Part shown: positions 1 through 13,081 of the stretch, piece by piece
How positions within the stretch are numbered: position 1 is the first letter of the stretch
Layout: each line of letters starts with the position of its first letter
Notes under the pieces: model-generated
Seen by the model: only the letters and a program-made list of their open reading frames with translations
Database searches by the model: none
What the model was told of the DNA's origin: nothing
DNA from: Anoplolepis gracilipes
Taxonomy: Eukaryota; Arthropoda; Insecta; Hymenoptera; Formicidae
Direction: 5' to 3'
DNA length: 64,000 nucleotides
NCBI RefSeq assembly: GCF_047496725.1
Contig: NC_132984.1
Span: 878,501-942,500 of the forward strand
Program-made: the position numbers and the translations under genes

Positions 1-2696
1 CTTTCGTTCGCTCTGATCGCCCTCCCCGTCCAATTTCTTAATCTTTTGCAAATGTTCTTGCGCGATATACTCCAAGCTGATATAAAAGTCTGAGTTTTTG
101 GCAAAAAGACACTTGAAATCGCGACGATGCAAGCGAAATAGCTCGCACACTTCCAGGGTGATAACCGATTCCGTTCTACGCCGATCCGGATAGACCATGG
201 CAGCTTCACCAAAGTGCTCACCATCATGCAAATGACATATCTTGAAAACATGTCTTATTAATTAATTGTAATTTCAAATAAAGCAAAAATTTATTTATTT
301 ATTTATTTACTTATTTATAAAAACGTTTGCAATCTCTTACTTCTCTTCCTGAGAATGTGATCAGTGCAACGGTTCCACTAGCTATAAAATACATATAGTC
401 ACTGTCAGTGCCAGCTTTATATATTATCTCTTCTGTCAGATATATTACGGGTCTTATTAAATCTACGACAAACCGATATAAATCACTATTATTATTTAAT
501 AATAATTATTTCCATTATTATTTATCATAATAAATGTATTTTTATTAACTATTTTTTTAAAATAATATTAGTAAAAGAAAGCAATTACTTATTAAATCAC
601 CAAGAACATTGCGGGACAAAGTATGAAGAATCATAGTATCCAGTAAACTCGCGCTGCTATGAAATAAAATTTCTTGATTTAAATGATCTAGAGTAAACAA
701 AACAAAAAATATTAAAGAAAATATTATGTAAATTTAATAGATAGATTGCGTGCTTTTATTGCAGACATAAAGATAATAATGTTAATAAGAAAGGTGAATA
801 GAAAGTCAGATGTCTCTATTGTCTTAATATTGTTTCTATGCCATTAATAAGAGTGCAGTTTATTTAAATAAATCTATAAAAAATATACTTATATAATATT
901 CCAATTCTTTTTTCTTTTAGAATTTTAGTTTAGTTTTTTTTTTTTTTTTTTTGTGTTAACTAACCCGAAAGAGTATCAAATATAACGTTTTCCTTGAAGA
1001 AATTGCCTTGATAACGATACTCGTAGTAAAAGATAAGCTTATCTCGTAAATATAATGGAAGCTTTTTTTGACGAATATATTCTTTTACTTGCTGCATGAT
1101 CCCTTGATACTTAAGTTCTGGCTCTGCTAACGATTCCAAAAGTTCCAGGATTGTTACTGCGATCATGGGAGCATATTGTTAAAAATTACATTATTATTAA
1201 ATTATTAGATTATTATTTTTTATTAAAAAAAAAATTAAATGGCGACAACTTAATACCAATGAGATAGATGGTGTAGCCTTTCCCCAGCAACAAAAGTGTG
1301 CATCGTATTACTTTATCATAAATTCCAAAGTTGTCGAATTCCATGAAACCGGAGCCAATTAAATTACTTACTCCAATATGTACAAATATTAAATACACTC
1401 TCCAATTTGGCTCGTTATAAAGTTCAGTAATGCTGTAATACGTATCGGAATTCTAAAATTATCGTATTATACGATATAAAATATATTTTAATATAAAACA
1501 GATTAAAAACTATTTATTGAAAAAAAAATGCTTGCAAAAGGTACCAAATTTACATACTTTCATCGGTCTTTCTTGTATATGCATAACGATGTAAGGAAAG
1601 ACGTAACTTATGCAGCTACTCCAGTGAAAAATTAATAACGTTAAGATAATGAGCCATATTGTTGTCTTTTGAGTTTCAGAAGTACCAAGTTTCTATTTAA
1701 AAATGATTTAAATTTACTTTGTTTATATAAAATTCAAATCGACAATCTACGGAAAGATTTTTATATATATACGTGATATAATTACGAATTACTTTATTGA
1801 TTTGTTGAACATAGCGTTGTAATGTAGGTATGCGAATTATTTTCAAAATAGGTAGAAATTCAACAATGAGAAACACAGAATTTGAATTCGGACCGGATGG
1901 TAAGATACGTACTGGGTAGAACCACATGTACGGGAGTGAGCTGATAAAATCAATGAAGAAATATCCTTTCGCGTAATTTCTGTATAAATATGTACATATT
2001 TTTTTTTTTTTTTTTTTTTTTAATTTTACACCGAATAAATCTTTGATGGAAGTCGATGAAAATTGAGGAAATTAATTTATACGCTATCACACATGGTAGA
2101 ATCACCGTGCGATTAAAGCAGCATCGAGAAGAACCTCATGTCTATCTGGGGACACGACTCCAGTGATGAAATTAAAAAATATATCGATGATGCAAATGAA
2201 ATAACTAGGATACACGATATTCCAATATTCGGGGCCACTATTCTTTCCAATTCTGTAGAAGCATGTAATATGTGGAGCCGTCATAAAGATATACAGAAAA
2301 GTGACAGTCATTATTGCATCCCAGTAGAACCTGTGATGACGTTTTTTTTACTATATCTGTATTTATTAAAAAAAAAAAAAGCTCAATAAACTATTTCTTT
2401 TAATCCTTATACCTTAACATACTACAAGGATGAATTATCCATTGATTAGATGATCTTGAGTGTCTTCTTTTTTCGAAGGCAACAGCTGCTTGGCTGCGAA
2501 AGATTAATTGCGTCAAAGGATGCTGAGTGGAGACAAGAACGAGCTTTTGAAGATTTCGCTTCCAACGACTATAGAATTTCGCGTTCGGTGGTAATTTAGG
2601 CAAATTGCTGCCAGACGTCCTGGGCAAGTCGCATACGTGCATGCGTAAATTTGCTCGTTTTTTCAAGATATCTTTCGTCATGCTGACACGTGTCAA
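1..2696 (-). CDS. HCN-like hyperpolarization/cyclic nucleotide-gated cation channel, partial (3' end beyond window)
   Basis: Nine exons close in phase: 2413-2696, 2106-2330, 1718-1979, 1558-1692, 1257-1452, 965-1156, 589-687, 341-462 and 240 to the edge (585 residues so far). The N-terminal block ends in an HCN-type motif (RSQAAVAFEKRR, then HPCSMLRFYWD) leading into S1. S2-S5 follow, with S5 reading LLIFHWSSC. The C-linker reads YQGIMQQVKEYIRQKKLP then YEYRYQGNFF, which is diagnostic of HCN channels. The cyclic-nucleotide-binding domain has the phosphate cassette HFGEAAMVYPDRRRT. Oddities are that the pore signature is GSG where HCN channels have GYG, and that S4 (KIIRIPTLQRYVQQINKVIR) has few basic residues. 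Family membership is firm; ion selectivity and voltage sensing are open. ATG 2696 is the first in frame; a second lies five codons downstream. Confidence 0.85.
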
Positions 2697-2850
2697 TGAT
2701 TGTGTGAACGCAAAATATGGCGATCACTTTGAGACAAATTCAAGTTTCAGATAAATATTACCATAGGAACACGTTAGCAAATGCTTTTAACTATCAGACA
2801 TTTTTTATATTTTAGAAAAAAAAAAAATACTTTCATGTAAAATCACCAAC
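2697..2850. promoter_or_regulatory. Compact head-to-head promoter of the HCN-like and CATIP-like genes
   Basis: Only 154 bp separate the two divergent start codons, so both 5'UTRs and core promoters must fit here, or overlap the neighbouring coding exon. It is AT-rich and I see no clear TATA box or NRF-1 site. Confidence 0.5.
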
Positions 2851-2935
2851 ATGGAGGAAAAGCTCTCTGATGAATCAATTGATCTTTGCAAATGCATTTC
2901 TAAATTCTGTATTGGTAATTTGATCGATTTAATGC

Positions 2936-2966
<31 letters not shown>

Positions 2967-5900
2967 TTATGCAGAAATTAATTGTTTTAATATTATAATT
3001 TATATTTGATGTTACAATTAATTTTTTTAATATTATATGAATTATTATTTGTAATACATATTTTTTTTGTTTTTTCGAAATTATATATATTATTATTTCT
3101 CATCTGACATTATATCGCAGAATAAAATTTAATTCTTTTATAAATGTTATAATATTAAGTTCAATTGCAATATAAAATTTTTGCAAGTATATATAATAGT
3201 AAATAAATAATAATAAACAATTTAAAATAATAGTTTTTAATTATTAAAAAAAAAAAACATTTTAAATGTGAAACAAATATTTTTTCAGATGATAAATATA
3301 TAATAAAATAAATATTTGTAAAATAGAACATAAAAAGTCTTTTCTTTTTTATGCAACTAACAATCAAAATAATTATTTTTGTATGCGTTACGATTTATAA
3401 TATGTACACAGTGCAAAGAGGAATATTAAAACAAGTAGAAAAATTCTCGAGGAATACATTATTGACGCTCTTATTATTCTATATTCACAGATGATTCAAA
3501 TCGGATGACTCTATGCTTCAAAGAAGCACTGATAATAACTTTAAAGGATGAGTCTATGAATGACATGAAACAAATAGGTAGATATTATATTCAAGTAGAA
3601 CCCATTGGTTCTCAAGATCGTGAATTTCTGGTGCATATGCGTTCCTTGATAACTATTGATGGCTGTTTAAATGAAACAAGACTCATCAGCTCGATGATGG
3701 ACAATCTGCAATGCTTGGAAGAAAAATATACCGAGTACAGTTTATGTTTACAGTAATTCACACACACGAGAGATAGTTCATATAAATATCCAATCAACAA
3801 ATATTTTTAAATGTATTTTTAATATTTATTGTGCATTAATTATATATTGTATAATTATTTGCAAACATAATATATTTACTTAATGTTTATTAATTATTTA
3901 TTTTATATGAAACATTTCTTTGAAATAACAATTTGATGAAAATATTTATATATAATTTTTATTTAATCTTTATTTTAAATTACTTATACAAAGTAATGAT
4001 TTGTTAAAATACTTATTTAAAATTTACCATTATTTTAATATTTATTTTAAATTTTATTTAGTTAATAGATAATTTAATGATAAATAATAATATTACAATT
4101 TATATGTATTTTATAAACATTCTAAACGTAATGTTTTATAGATATTATTTAATAATATAACATTTTTGAATATTAAAAAAATTAAAATAAAACAATAAAT
4201 AAATAATAATAAACAATTTAAAATAATAGTTTTTAAAATAGGAAATAAAAAGGATTTTCTTTTTTATGCAACTAACAATCAAAACAATTATTTTTATTAA
4301 CACTTATTGAGATTTCATCTTTCAAGTAATATTTATATATTTTATATGATTAAAGTTTAATTTTTTGATGCAAAATTCACCACGTGGCAAAAAGAGAAAG
4401 GACATTAGCATCACACACACACATACACACACACACACACACACACGCACACACACACACACACACACACATATAATATTCAGTTTTATCTTATCAATAC
4501 CTATTACATTAATAATTATAATATGTGTTATTATATACAACGTGAGTTATTTAAAAAATTGCTACAAATTGATATCTCTAAAAGCACACATTGTAGAAAA
4601 AAATGTTTTAGGTAAAAATTGTTGGCTGTGGAAGAGGGAAGAAGATGGAGCTATTAGAGTTTGACTTTTACATAACTTTCATGTTGACGTTTAAAGTTAA
4701 ACACTAATATTTCTACTTTTTTGCGTTTTAAACTTTTTTTATTATCTAAAAGTTTATTAATGCTTTTAGAGATATTAAGTTTTTATAACACTTTATAAAC
4801 TATTATGTACTTATTAAAAAAAAACTCTTTTTCAAATGTAAACATTTTTTAACGAATAAAAAGAAAACATGATTTTAAAAATGTTTTCGAAAAATTTTTT
4901 TAATTATTTTCAAAAATATTATTTTTTTCTGATTCTGTTATCGTTTTATATGGATTATTCAATTAAAAAATAAATAAATTCAATAATAATGTAAGATAGA
5001 ATTTTGTCGTAAAAATATATATTTTTGACGTTTTTTTCTTTCTTTATTAGGTTTCTTTACGAGAAAAATGGTCTACATGAAAAATCATTATTCGTAGGAC
5101 TTGAGGAGGATATATATCATGTCGAGATTACGCGGACTTGTCCTTGTTGCTTACTGACATTAACAGAGACCAAAGACTTAAAATCCTGTCAATACGAAAG
5201 TTTAATTAACGAAGGTGCAAACATATTATTAATGCGATATCTCGCTATAACAAATTTCGAAGGCACTCTACGTTTTCAGAATATTACGATAAATGGAAAC
5301 ATAACTATCAACGATTATGTAAGAGATGATTATACATCTTAATATATCTTTGATGAACCTTTCTTAAATTTATACAATTTGGGAAATCATGTGATAGTAC
5401 ATAGATAAACTTCATATGAATCTAAAATTAAGAATAAAATTAAATAACTACAATAAAGCTTATTTTTATTAATTGTTTATAACGCAATATATATTATTCT
5501 TAATCTGAATTTTTTGTTGAACAAAGATTCAACTCCAATTAAGAAATTTGATAAAAAAAAATATTTCCTAATAGATCAAAGACCCACAATAGAATATTAA
5601 ATAGCCAAAATAGAAGATGAACCTATTAAAATGATATATAATAAAACAATAAATAATAATAAACAATTTAAAATAATAGTTTTTAATTATTAAAAAAAAT
5701 ATTTCAAATGTGAAATATTTTTTCAAATGATAAATACATAATAAAATAAATGTTTTTAAATAATAGAAAATAAAAAGCATTTTAATTTTATTAATACAGA
5801 TCTGTACCGCGTTACAAAGTATGGAGCTGCATGATAATCATCAGCAAATATACACTATTGAAAGAAGGATCTACACAAAAGATAGCCTTATTAAACGAAT

Positions 5901-6691
5901 AAAAATTTATTTGACATCACGAGGAAGAATACTCGTGTACGATTGGTTAAATACACCTTACATAGCACAAAAAAGCCCATTAATGCAGAACGATGCAAAC
6001 CAAAGTATAAACGTGCAAATTTCATTCAGCTCAAATAAAGAATGGTGGATGCAAAATATCGAGATGCTCTCTAAATATTTAGATATGAAAGTAATTTCTA
6101 TTTGTTTTATTATAATTTTCTAAAAATTAAGCCTTTCTGTTATTATAATAATAAGTAGAATTAAAATAAATTAAAATTATATTAATATGTATCTCTGTTC
6201 AAGTATGAATTACTAACAAATAATATATTCAATTGTATATTGCTCTAAAGTGTAAAATAATAAAAATTTGTACAAAAATTAAAATTAAATATTATTTACG
6301 AAAATTATACATTGTAAAACTTTTTCTTTTAATATATTTATTTTACTCGTATATATATATATATAAATTAGTATATATAAAATTTACAAATAAAGTTTTA
6401 TGTTAATTTTTCCCTTTTTCTCTATTTTTACAGTCTTACAACATAGCTCAATATACAGAATATTTGATGGATCATCCTGAGATAAAACAGCTAATTGCAG
6501 ATTATATTCAGAGTCTTCTCATTGGTAACTAACTCATTGAATAAATTTTGTGCATAATTCACTGTCTTTTACAGATTGTATTATGTTTATTTGATTTGTT
6601 TATTGTCAATTTTTGATCAGTGAAACCTGTCGACGTCTTAGATTTCACAATACAACATTTCAAAGCATTTGCCAGAGAATTAAGAGTTTAA
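2851..6691 (+). CDS. CATIP: CATIP-like protein (ciliogenesis-associated TTC17-interacting protein)
   Basis: Six exons close in phase: 2851-2914, 3491-3734, 5051-5318, 5800-6090, 6434-6524 and 6621-6691, giving 342 residues (human CATIP is about 390). The early block MTLCFKEALIITL and the C-terminal block (DHPEIKQLIADYIQSLL, then KPVDVLDFTIQHF, an RIIa/Dpy-30-like helical pair) are what I recognise from CATIP. In vertebrates the protein works with TTC17 in actin-dependent ciliogenesis. In insects a role in ciliated sensory neurons or sperm is inference. Introns 1-3 hold three copies of an AT-rich repeat. Its start lies 154 bp from the HCN-like gene start on the other strand. Identification is by remembered sequence pattern, not by search. 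Confidence 0.6.
2942..2967. repeat. (TG)n microsatellite
   Basis: A dinucleotide run in CATIP intron 1. Confidence 0.9.
3201..3383 (+). repeat. CATIP intronic repeat, copy 1 (longest)
   Basis: The block opens with AATAATAATAAACAATTTAA and ends around TATGCAACTAACAATCAAAA. It lies about 110 bp before exon 2. Copies 2 and 3 share both ends or the first two thirds in the same orientation. Confidence 0.75.
4196..4299 (+). repeat. CATIP intronic repeat, copy 2 (internally deleted)
   Basis: It has the same start (AATAATAATAAACAATTTAA) and the same end (TATGCAACTAACAATCAAAA) as copy 1, with about 80 bp missing in the middle. Confidence 0.75.
4411..4471. repeat. (AC)n microsatellite
   Basis: A CA run with a few interruptions in CATIP intron 2. 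Confidence 0.95.
5648..5785 (+). repeat. CATIP intronic repeat, copy 3
   Basis: This matches the first three quarters of copy 1 with substitutions. It runs almost into the acceptor of exon 4, so the repeat forms the branch-point region of that intron. Confidence 0.7.
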
Positions 6692-7248
6692 GGTACTGTT
6701 GATGAATTGGCAAAATAATTTTATACATATTCACATCTATCAATTTGCTAAACTAATTTGAAATTGACTGCGACCATTGTGGAATCTGTATAAAAAATAA
6801 AATTCACAATGAGATAAAAACTATTACCTAAATAAAGTCTTTAAAATAACATTAAGAAAATCTTTTAATTGACCAATTCCAATTGGTCAATTAAACCCTT
6901 TCCACATTTACATTGTCAAGACAAACAGAGTCTGAGTAAAAGATCAATATAATAATAATAATATTGATAATAATAAAAAGAATATTTCCTTTAAAGTGTT
7001 TACAAATTTTGGTTGCATAAATTGAGAAAAAAAATTTTATTTAAATTAGATTTTTATCCACACTATTATTTCTCAATTAAAATCTATCTCTTTTATAAGT
7101 AACTTCAACTTATTTATTATATAAAAATTTGTTTTATACATTAGCGCGTGCAAGACATAATCTTAGTCACACAATGAAATATGACACTATAATCCACTTT
7201 GAACTTTGGATATTGCACTTGTCACATAATAAGGTGCAATTAGTTTTA

Positions 7249-10200
7249 TCATTTTCTACCAAGCATCATCTCCTGCGAGTTACATATGACACAATTTTCC
7301 TATAAAATAAAGGGTATTATGATCATATAGTAACAATAGAAGTATAAATTAATATACATATATAAGAAACATTATACGTACAACAAATTCAAAGTTGGGT
7401 AGACAATCCTCGTGAAAACAGTGCTTGCAATAAAATACAACTATATTCCGTAGATCTAAAGGATTTAAAAAATAAATTATATGTATAAAATTGTATAATT
7501 TATACTTATGTCTAATTGTAATTAATTTATTTATATAGTTAAAGCTATTACTATAACATTAATAACATTCACCTCTTACAATTATCTTCCTATGGCAAGC
7601 TCCACACATTTGATCATCTAAAAACCAAAAAAGCAATCTGATGACAATGATCTGTTAATGTATTTCTAACAGAATGCGATCTATTAAAATATTTAATATG
7701 CATAATTCTTTTACTTATTTCTCGAATCAGTTTTAAAATTTCTACAGATAGAATTTTTGTTCTTTGAGAGCAGTAACAATTTTATAAAGTTTACCATCGA
7801 CAAATATACCCCTCTGCTGACAACGAACAAGTCGTTCGTGGAGATTGAAATAATCATTAGACAGTATCTTTTTGCAACCTTCTTGCACAGATACTTGTAA
7901 ATTATAGTCACACATCATTTTGACCAGTGCTTTCTTCAGACCTGGAATTTCCAAGGTAGGTTCTATCCTTTGCACCATAAGTCGGGGGTCAACGTAGGTG
8001 CCAATCTTTTGAAGAAGAAACGTAATTGCCGCTAAAACCCGTGAAATTATTTAGTATAATAGTGAAAATAAGATTTGCGTATTTAAAATTTGCTCTATTT
8101 CTGGATTCTTTCTTGGAATATAAAAATAACATAATATAATTCATACTTGGTTTATCAAGCGAGTAATTAACTAGATCGTTCCACAGTTCCTCGTCATCGT
8201 GTTCTTGACAAAACGCAATCGCACTTTCCATATCGTCGAGTTCTCTCGTCATGAGCGCCAAAGCTTCGGAAGTATTTCCTATCCTGCCCAACAAGTACAC
8301 CATTTCCGGATAAAACCGACGCTGGCTACAGATATCCAGAGCTTGTTGTATTGGATAATTATCAGAGCGACGTAGGAGCGGCAATAACTTGTCTCTCGAA
8401 TAATCAGCGTATAATCGCACTAATAAACCATGATACTTGCCCTTAGAGTCTTTAGTATCTTTCTTGTCTAAGGCATCTAGATACTAAAGATATGATTATA
8501 TAATTAAGTATTTAAAAATGAAATATCTGTATCTATTTTTATACAAATTTTAAATAAATAAAAGAATTAAGAAGACTGTGGCTATAATACATAGTTAAGA
8601 TTGTAATGTGTTAAATATATTTCTTGAAATTATATATTTCTCATAAGCATCATTATGCCCTTACCAAATATAAATAACGATGATTATGCTGCAATTTTTG
8701 TACAATGACATCAGACGTCACTCTGTCTTTTTCTAGAAAAAATTGTATGGCACGTTCCGTATCCAGGTCCATCAGACCTTCGATCATGTCATATACAGAA
8801 TTATACAACTGATATTTCTGAATCAACTGAAAAACATCTTTGTGCCGCAGCTTCAAATACATGGCAAGCGCTTTATCGTATTTGCCATCATGGATATATA
8901 AAATAGCTAATGCTTCCAATAATACGTTCTGTCGCTGATTGTGGACTAGTAAATGTTCCAATACACCATTAACTACCGCTGCCACTGTGTATAAAGTTGG
9001 AGACCATTCTTTGACCAACTGTAAGAAACCGTCGGGATCCATTTTTAGATACTCATACAGTACCATCTCGTACACTAGCGGATCAAGGGTGACATCACCT
9101 CGGGGCAAATAGGACGAAATAGAACGTAATTGATGCAGTTTGGCAAATTTGTAAACCTGGAGAAATTTAAATTTTACTAAAAATTAAAAAATTTCCCATA
9201 CACAATTGAAAATTATTATTCACGATAAATAATTATATGTAATTATTATGTGACAACAAAAGTTCTCACCTCTTCCTCCCACAACTTTTTATTTCGTCCT
9301 AAAATTTTGAAGCAAAGTTTTCCAGCCTCATCATATTTCTCATATGCTAACAAGTGATCCAAATAGATTCGTCCCACATCTAATACGGTATGCCTCTTGC
9401 AATCCTTGCCATTGCTCGTTGTTACTACTTCCAAAGCTTGCTCAAATTTTCCGTGGCTCAATAACCACTCGATTCTGTCATCTGTATCGTATAAACTGGC
9501 TACAACGATATCCTTTGGACTTACAATAAAAAACCTATAAAAAATTTTTATATGAAAATATTCGAAAATTTGTAAAAATGAGAAAATATATATCCGTACA
9601 CAAAGCTATTTTTCTTTCTCATTTTCAATATTATGATAAAAATTTATAATTAATTATATAAACATTCTATTAAAAATATCATTATCCATTAAAAAATTAA
9701 TATTTGATGTGCTTAAATATTCTTAATTAATGTAATATGGTAATTATTGGTTTGATGAATTGCATTTTTCTTTTCAGTATTGACTTTTCAGTTTTAAATA
9801 AATAGTAATATACTATGTATACATATATTAAATTTATTTTATTATTACCTGTTTTCCTCCTTCAAACAATCCAAATGATAATCATTACAGCTGTATTCTT
9901 TATAGCCACGTAGAGTAAGTGAGTTTGCACATAGCACTGAAAAATCCTGATATTTTGGTTCGACCACGTGCAGAGTCGGACGTTGATTCTTTCCATCTTC
10001 GTCTAGCTCTTTAAGGCATCCCAATAATACCAATTGATTTTTCAATGGCGCTATACCCGATATATAAAAATCTACTTGAAACGTTGATACTGAAAAGTAA
10101 AATGAAATTCATTAAATAAGTAATAACCATACAGAACATAATTCAATAATTCAAATTAAAACATACATGGAATTAATATTTGTGTATTGAAATATATTCA

Positions 10201-11509
10201 TCAAGAAGAAGGTATTTTATTGATTACCTGGATCTACCACAAACTCGGGTAAATCTCGATTCACCATCTCTTGCATGGTACGTTTCCTGATATGACAAAT
10301 GCGTACAATGTCCACCCATCCAATCAACAATGTCTTGTTGTCTGACCACTGTAGATTGCATCTATAGTGCTCTGGTAATGTGCTGTGTGAGATAGCATAT
10401 AGACATATAAAACATATGTAACATATAGTGTAAAAATAAATTAAGTCCAAAAATTTAAATGATTTATAATCGATTCTTTTTAAAAAAGATATATGATAAA
10501 TGGTTTCCAGTTTTCTTTATATCACAATTTTTTTTTTGCATTAAAACTTTTCTGATCTTGCAAAATATTATATCCGCTATTTTTTTTATTAACACTTACT
10601 CTGCGGTACGAGACCACTTGATGAGTCCCAACGAACATCTAGCGTCTAGATCGAAGACTCTCACACCAGTATCAGAGGCCCATGCCACAAAACGCCCAGA
10701 CCATGCAACAGATTTGACTCCACCTTCCGCTTCACAGAGTACTGTTGACTTCATCCTGGCCAAAAAAGTCTTCTCATAAAGAACTAACTTGTCATCGCCT
10801 ATAAATTGTAAATATACTTATTATATAATTAAAAACATTAATATTTTAAAGAAATTAATTCCATTTAATTATAAAAATTATAAACAAATTATACACAGTT
10901 AAACACCTGTGATAAATCTTCTGCCACTGCCACTTTTATAATAATTTGGATCAATTGCTATACTCTTAACTAATCTGCCCATGCTCATATTGTGATTATC
11001 CTCTGTACTATATAATCCATAAATGAAAACTTTGCCATCATCGCTGCAAGAAGCGATAAAGTCCCCATTATGGTCTATGGAGATCTGATTAACTGCCACT
11101 GTGTGTGCTTGTAATGTTTTAGATTTTACATTATTACCCTGATGATCTAAAAGATGAATCATTCCCCAGTGTGATCCTAGGCAGAGAAACTAAGAACAAA
11201 AAAAAGATAAAATAAGATTAGATTAATAAGATAAGATTAATAAGACACAGAAAGTTTTTATTAATATTTGTATTTAAACTTTTAAAAATTCACAAAATTA
11301 AATATTTTATTATTTAAATATTCTAAAATTAAAATTCTAACTATATATTCTTTGTAAATAATTCTCACCTTTGGATGCACAGCAATACAACTAGCAGCAT
11401 CATTTTGCAAAATATGTTCCAAATCATTACGTATCCGTATATACTTTAGCCTGGGTTCTATTTCATCCATTTCTGAAGAATCTGAATCTTCTTGATTATT
11501 CTGCTCCTC
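7249..11509 (-). CDS. VPS41: VPS41 (HOPS complex subunit)
   Basis: Twelve exons close in phase: 11369-11509, 10907-11189, 10600-10798, 10228-10382, 9849-10089, 9270-9534, 8665-9156, 8147-8483, 7795-8031, 7573-7617, 7382-7455 and 7249-7299, about 839 residues (human 854). The order is an acidic N-terminus, a WD40 beta-propeller (SCSDDGKVFIYGLYS; GVRVFDLDARC), a clathrin-heavy-chain-repeat solenoid (LYLKLRHKDVFQLIQKY-type helices) and a C-terminal RING-H2 (CGACH, FYCKHCFHEDC, NCVIC). As a HOPS subunit it tethers late endosomes, AP-3 vesicles and autophagosomes to lysosomes with Rab7. The first exon is unsettled: the listed exon is open upstream of its own ATG (11470), and a tiny upstream exon ATG-GAT-AAA near 11606-11614 is possible. 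The RING needs the donor at 7382 to stay in frame. Confidence 0.95.
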
Positions 11510-13081
11510 CTATAAATTAGCTTTTCATAAGTATCAATTATTCTACATATACATATATGTTTATTTAGTATTGTTTACATTCGAAAAAAAAATTAAATAA
11601 ATAACTTTATCCATAGAATCTAAAAAATGATTATAAATGAAAAATAATTAAACAAATTCAACAATTAAAATAATTAGGATAGTAAAAAACATAATATAAA
11701 TTAAAAAATGCCACAGAAATGATGCTTGACAATTGAACAATAAAATCTTCATTGAGAGGGAACATTGTACACAAAGGGATAAAGAAAAGAATTAATGAAT
11801 CACGATACTTTACTTTGCCAGATGTGGATTCCATTCTTGTTTATCAATCTTTGTCAATCGATGCAATATTATTGTACAATGACTAGATTAATCAAAATTG
11901 TTTCAAAGTTGAAGAGAGAGGCGAAAGACGAGGATAAACTCAATAGTAGTATTCAAGTTAGGTTAAGCAAGTTTCATGACACTAGAACATTTCTCGTAAA
12001 GAGGGTAAAGGAAGAGCGTAAAATAATCTTCATTTATAATTTATGAGTATATAAAACTTTATATAATAAAGTATGTTACATGTACATATCTTTGTATTTA
12101 CGTACTTCAATTTTCATTTCGTACGTAAATTTGGCATATTTTCTCTTTCTCTCTCTCTTTCTCCCTCTCTTTCTCCTTCCATCAAACGTCAATCAATTTC
12201 CATTCAGCCCGTATCACATGATATATTGAAGATTGAATTTGACCAATCAGGGGAGAGAAATTTTAGTTCTTTTTGTTCCGATTGGTCAAATTTCAATCTG
12301 CCGTTCTTCCTTAAATCTATGGCTGATTCTCAATTTCCACCACTTGTCACGTGACCCATTTTAGTTCGCGTTCAATCGAGAAGAAAAGCAGGTGGCGCTA
12401 TTTTCATATTTCCAAGAGAGGAGAGATAACACTTCTTTGACAGGAAAAAGTGAGGAAACATGTTTTAATAAATTAACGTATATAATAATAATACATTAAG
12501 TAATTATATATATAACAATTGAGATTAAATGAAATTCCACATCAATTTTTAGTGACTGTGCATATATATTTCGTCATCTCCCAAAAAATGCGCAATTAAA
12601 TCCAACCTCAATTGTGTACATATATATATATAAAAATACATAAAGATAATAATGAAATAGTGACAAGTCATAGCATAAATATCAAACATTTTTTTGGATG
12701 ATATCATGGAGTAAAAAATGTGTTATACTTTGAACAAAGATTATTTTTTTTCATCCTTTTTCAAAATTTTTTAAAATAATAATTAAGCTCTTAGAATTGT
12801 TGATGTTATGAACTATATTTTTTTAATACATCTGCAATATCTTATATTACTTATAAGTATTTAAACATATCAAATTTAACCATATTATTTATTTAGAGAG
12901 AGATATCTAAAAATGTAAATTTGTTTAAATATCTAAACATAATACTAAAACTTAGATTAATATAGATATTTCAGATAAAAAAATAATATGAAAACAATTA
13001 AATTTCAAAATTTAATTTTATGGTTTTATATAATTCATTTATTTTGCATTGTTTTCAACAGCAATCAAGGAAATCAAAAAA
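11510..13081. promoter_or_regulatory. Divergent VPS41 / mitochondrial thioredoxin promoter region
   Basis: It holds 5' leader sequence of both genes, a (TC)n tract at 12141-12175 and the inverted-CCAAT palindrome at 12231-12298. A 5'UTR exon for thioredoxin is likely, because a good acceptor (TTTTCAACAG) lies 20 bp before its ATG. I see no further gene. Confidence 0.5.
12231..12298. promoter_or_regulatory. Inverted-CCAAT palindrome, copy A
   Basis: The left arm GATTGAATTTGACCAATC faces the right arm ATTGGTCAAATTTCAATC across a spacer containing AATTTTAGTTC. It presents two convergent CCAAT boxes about 30 bp apart, and is homologous along its length to the copy at 53108-53183. Confidence 0.7.

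Noticed and set aside
589..687. Apparent frameshift between HCN-like exons 7 and 8
   Set aside because: It arose from choosing the acceptor at 486. Using the downstream GTCGTAG acceptor (exon start 462) restores phase and gives GDLINLIRPVIYL, which fits the family.
7249..7299. Truncated VPS41 RING finger (stop after KLCHM)
   Set aside because: This depends on the wrong donor in the preceding exon. The alternative GTACGT donor puts the last exon in the frame ENCVICNSQEMMLGRK with the final cysteine pair intact.
11795..12354. Plus-strand open frames upstream of thioredoxin
   Set aside because: Low-complexity and promoter sequence (including the CCAAT palindrome), with no splice link to the thioredoxin frame.
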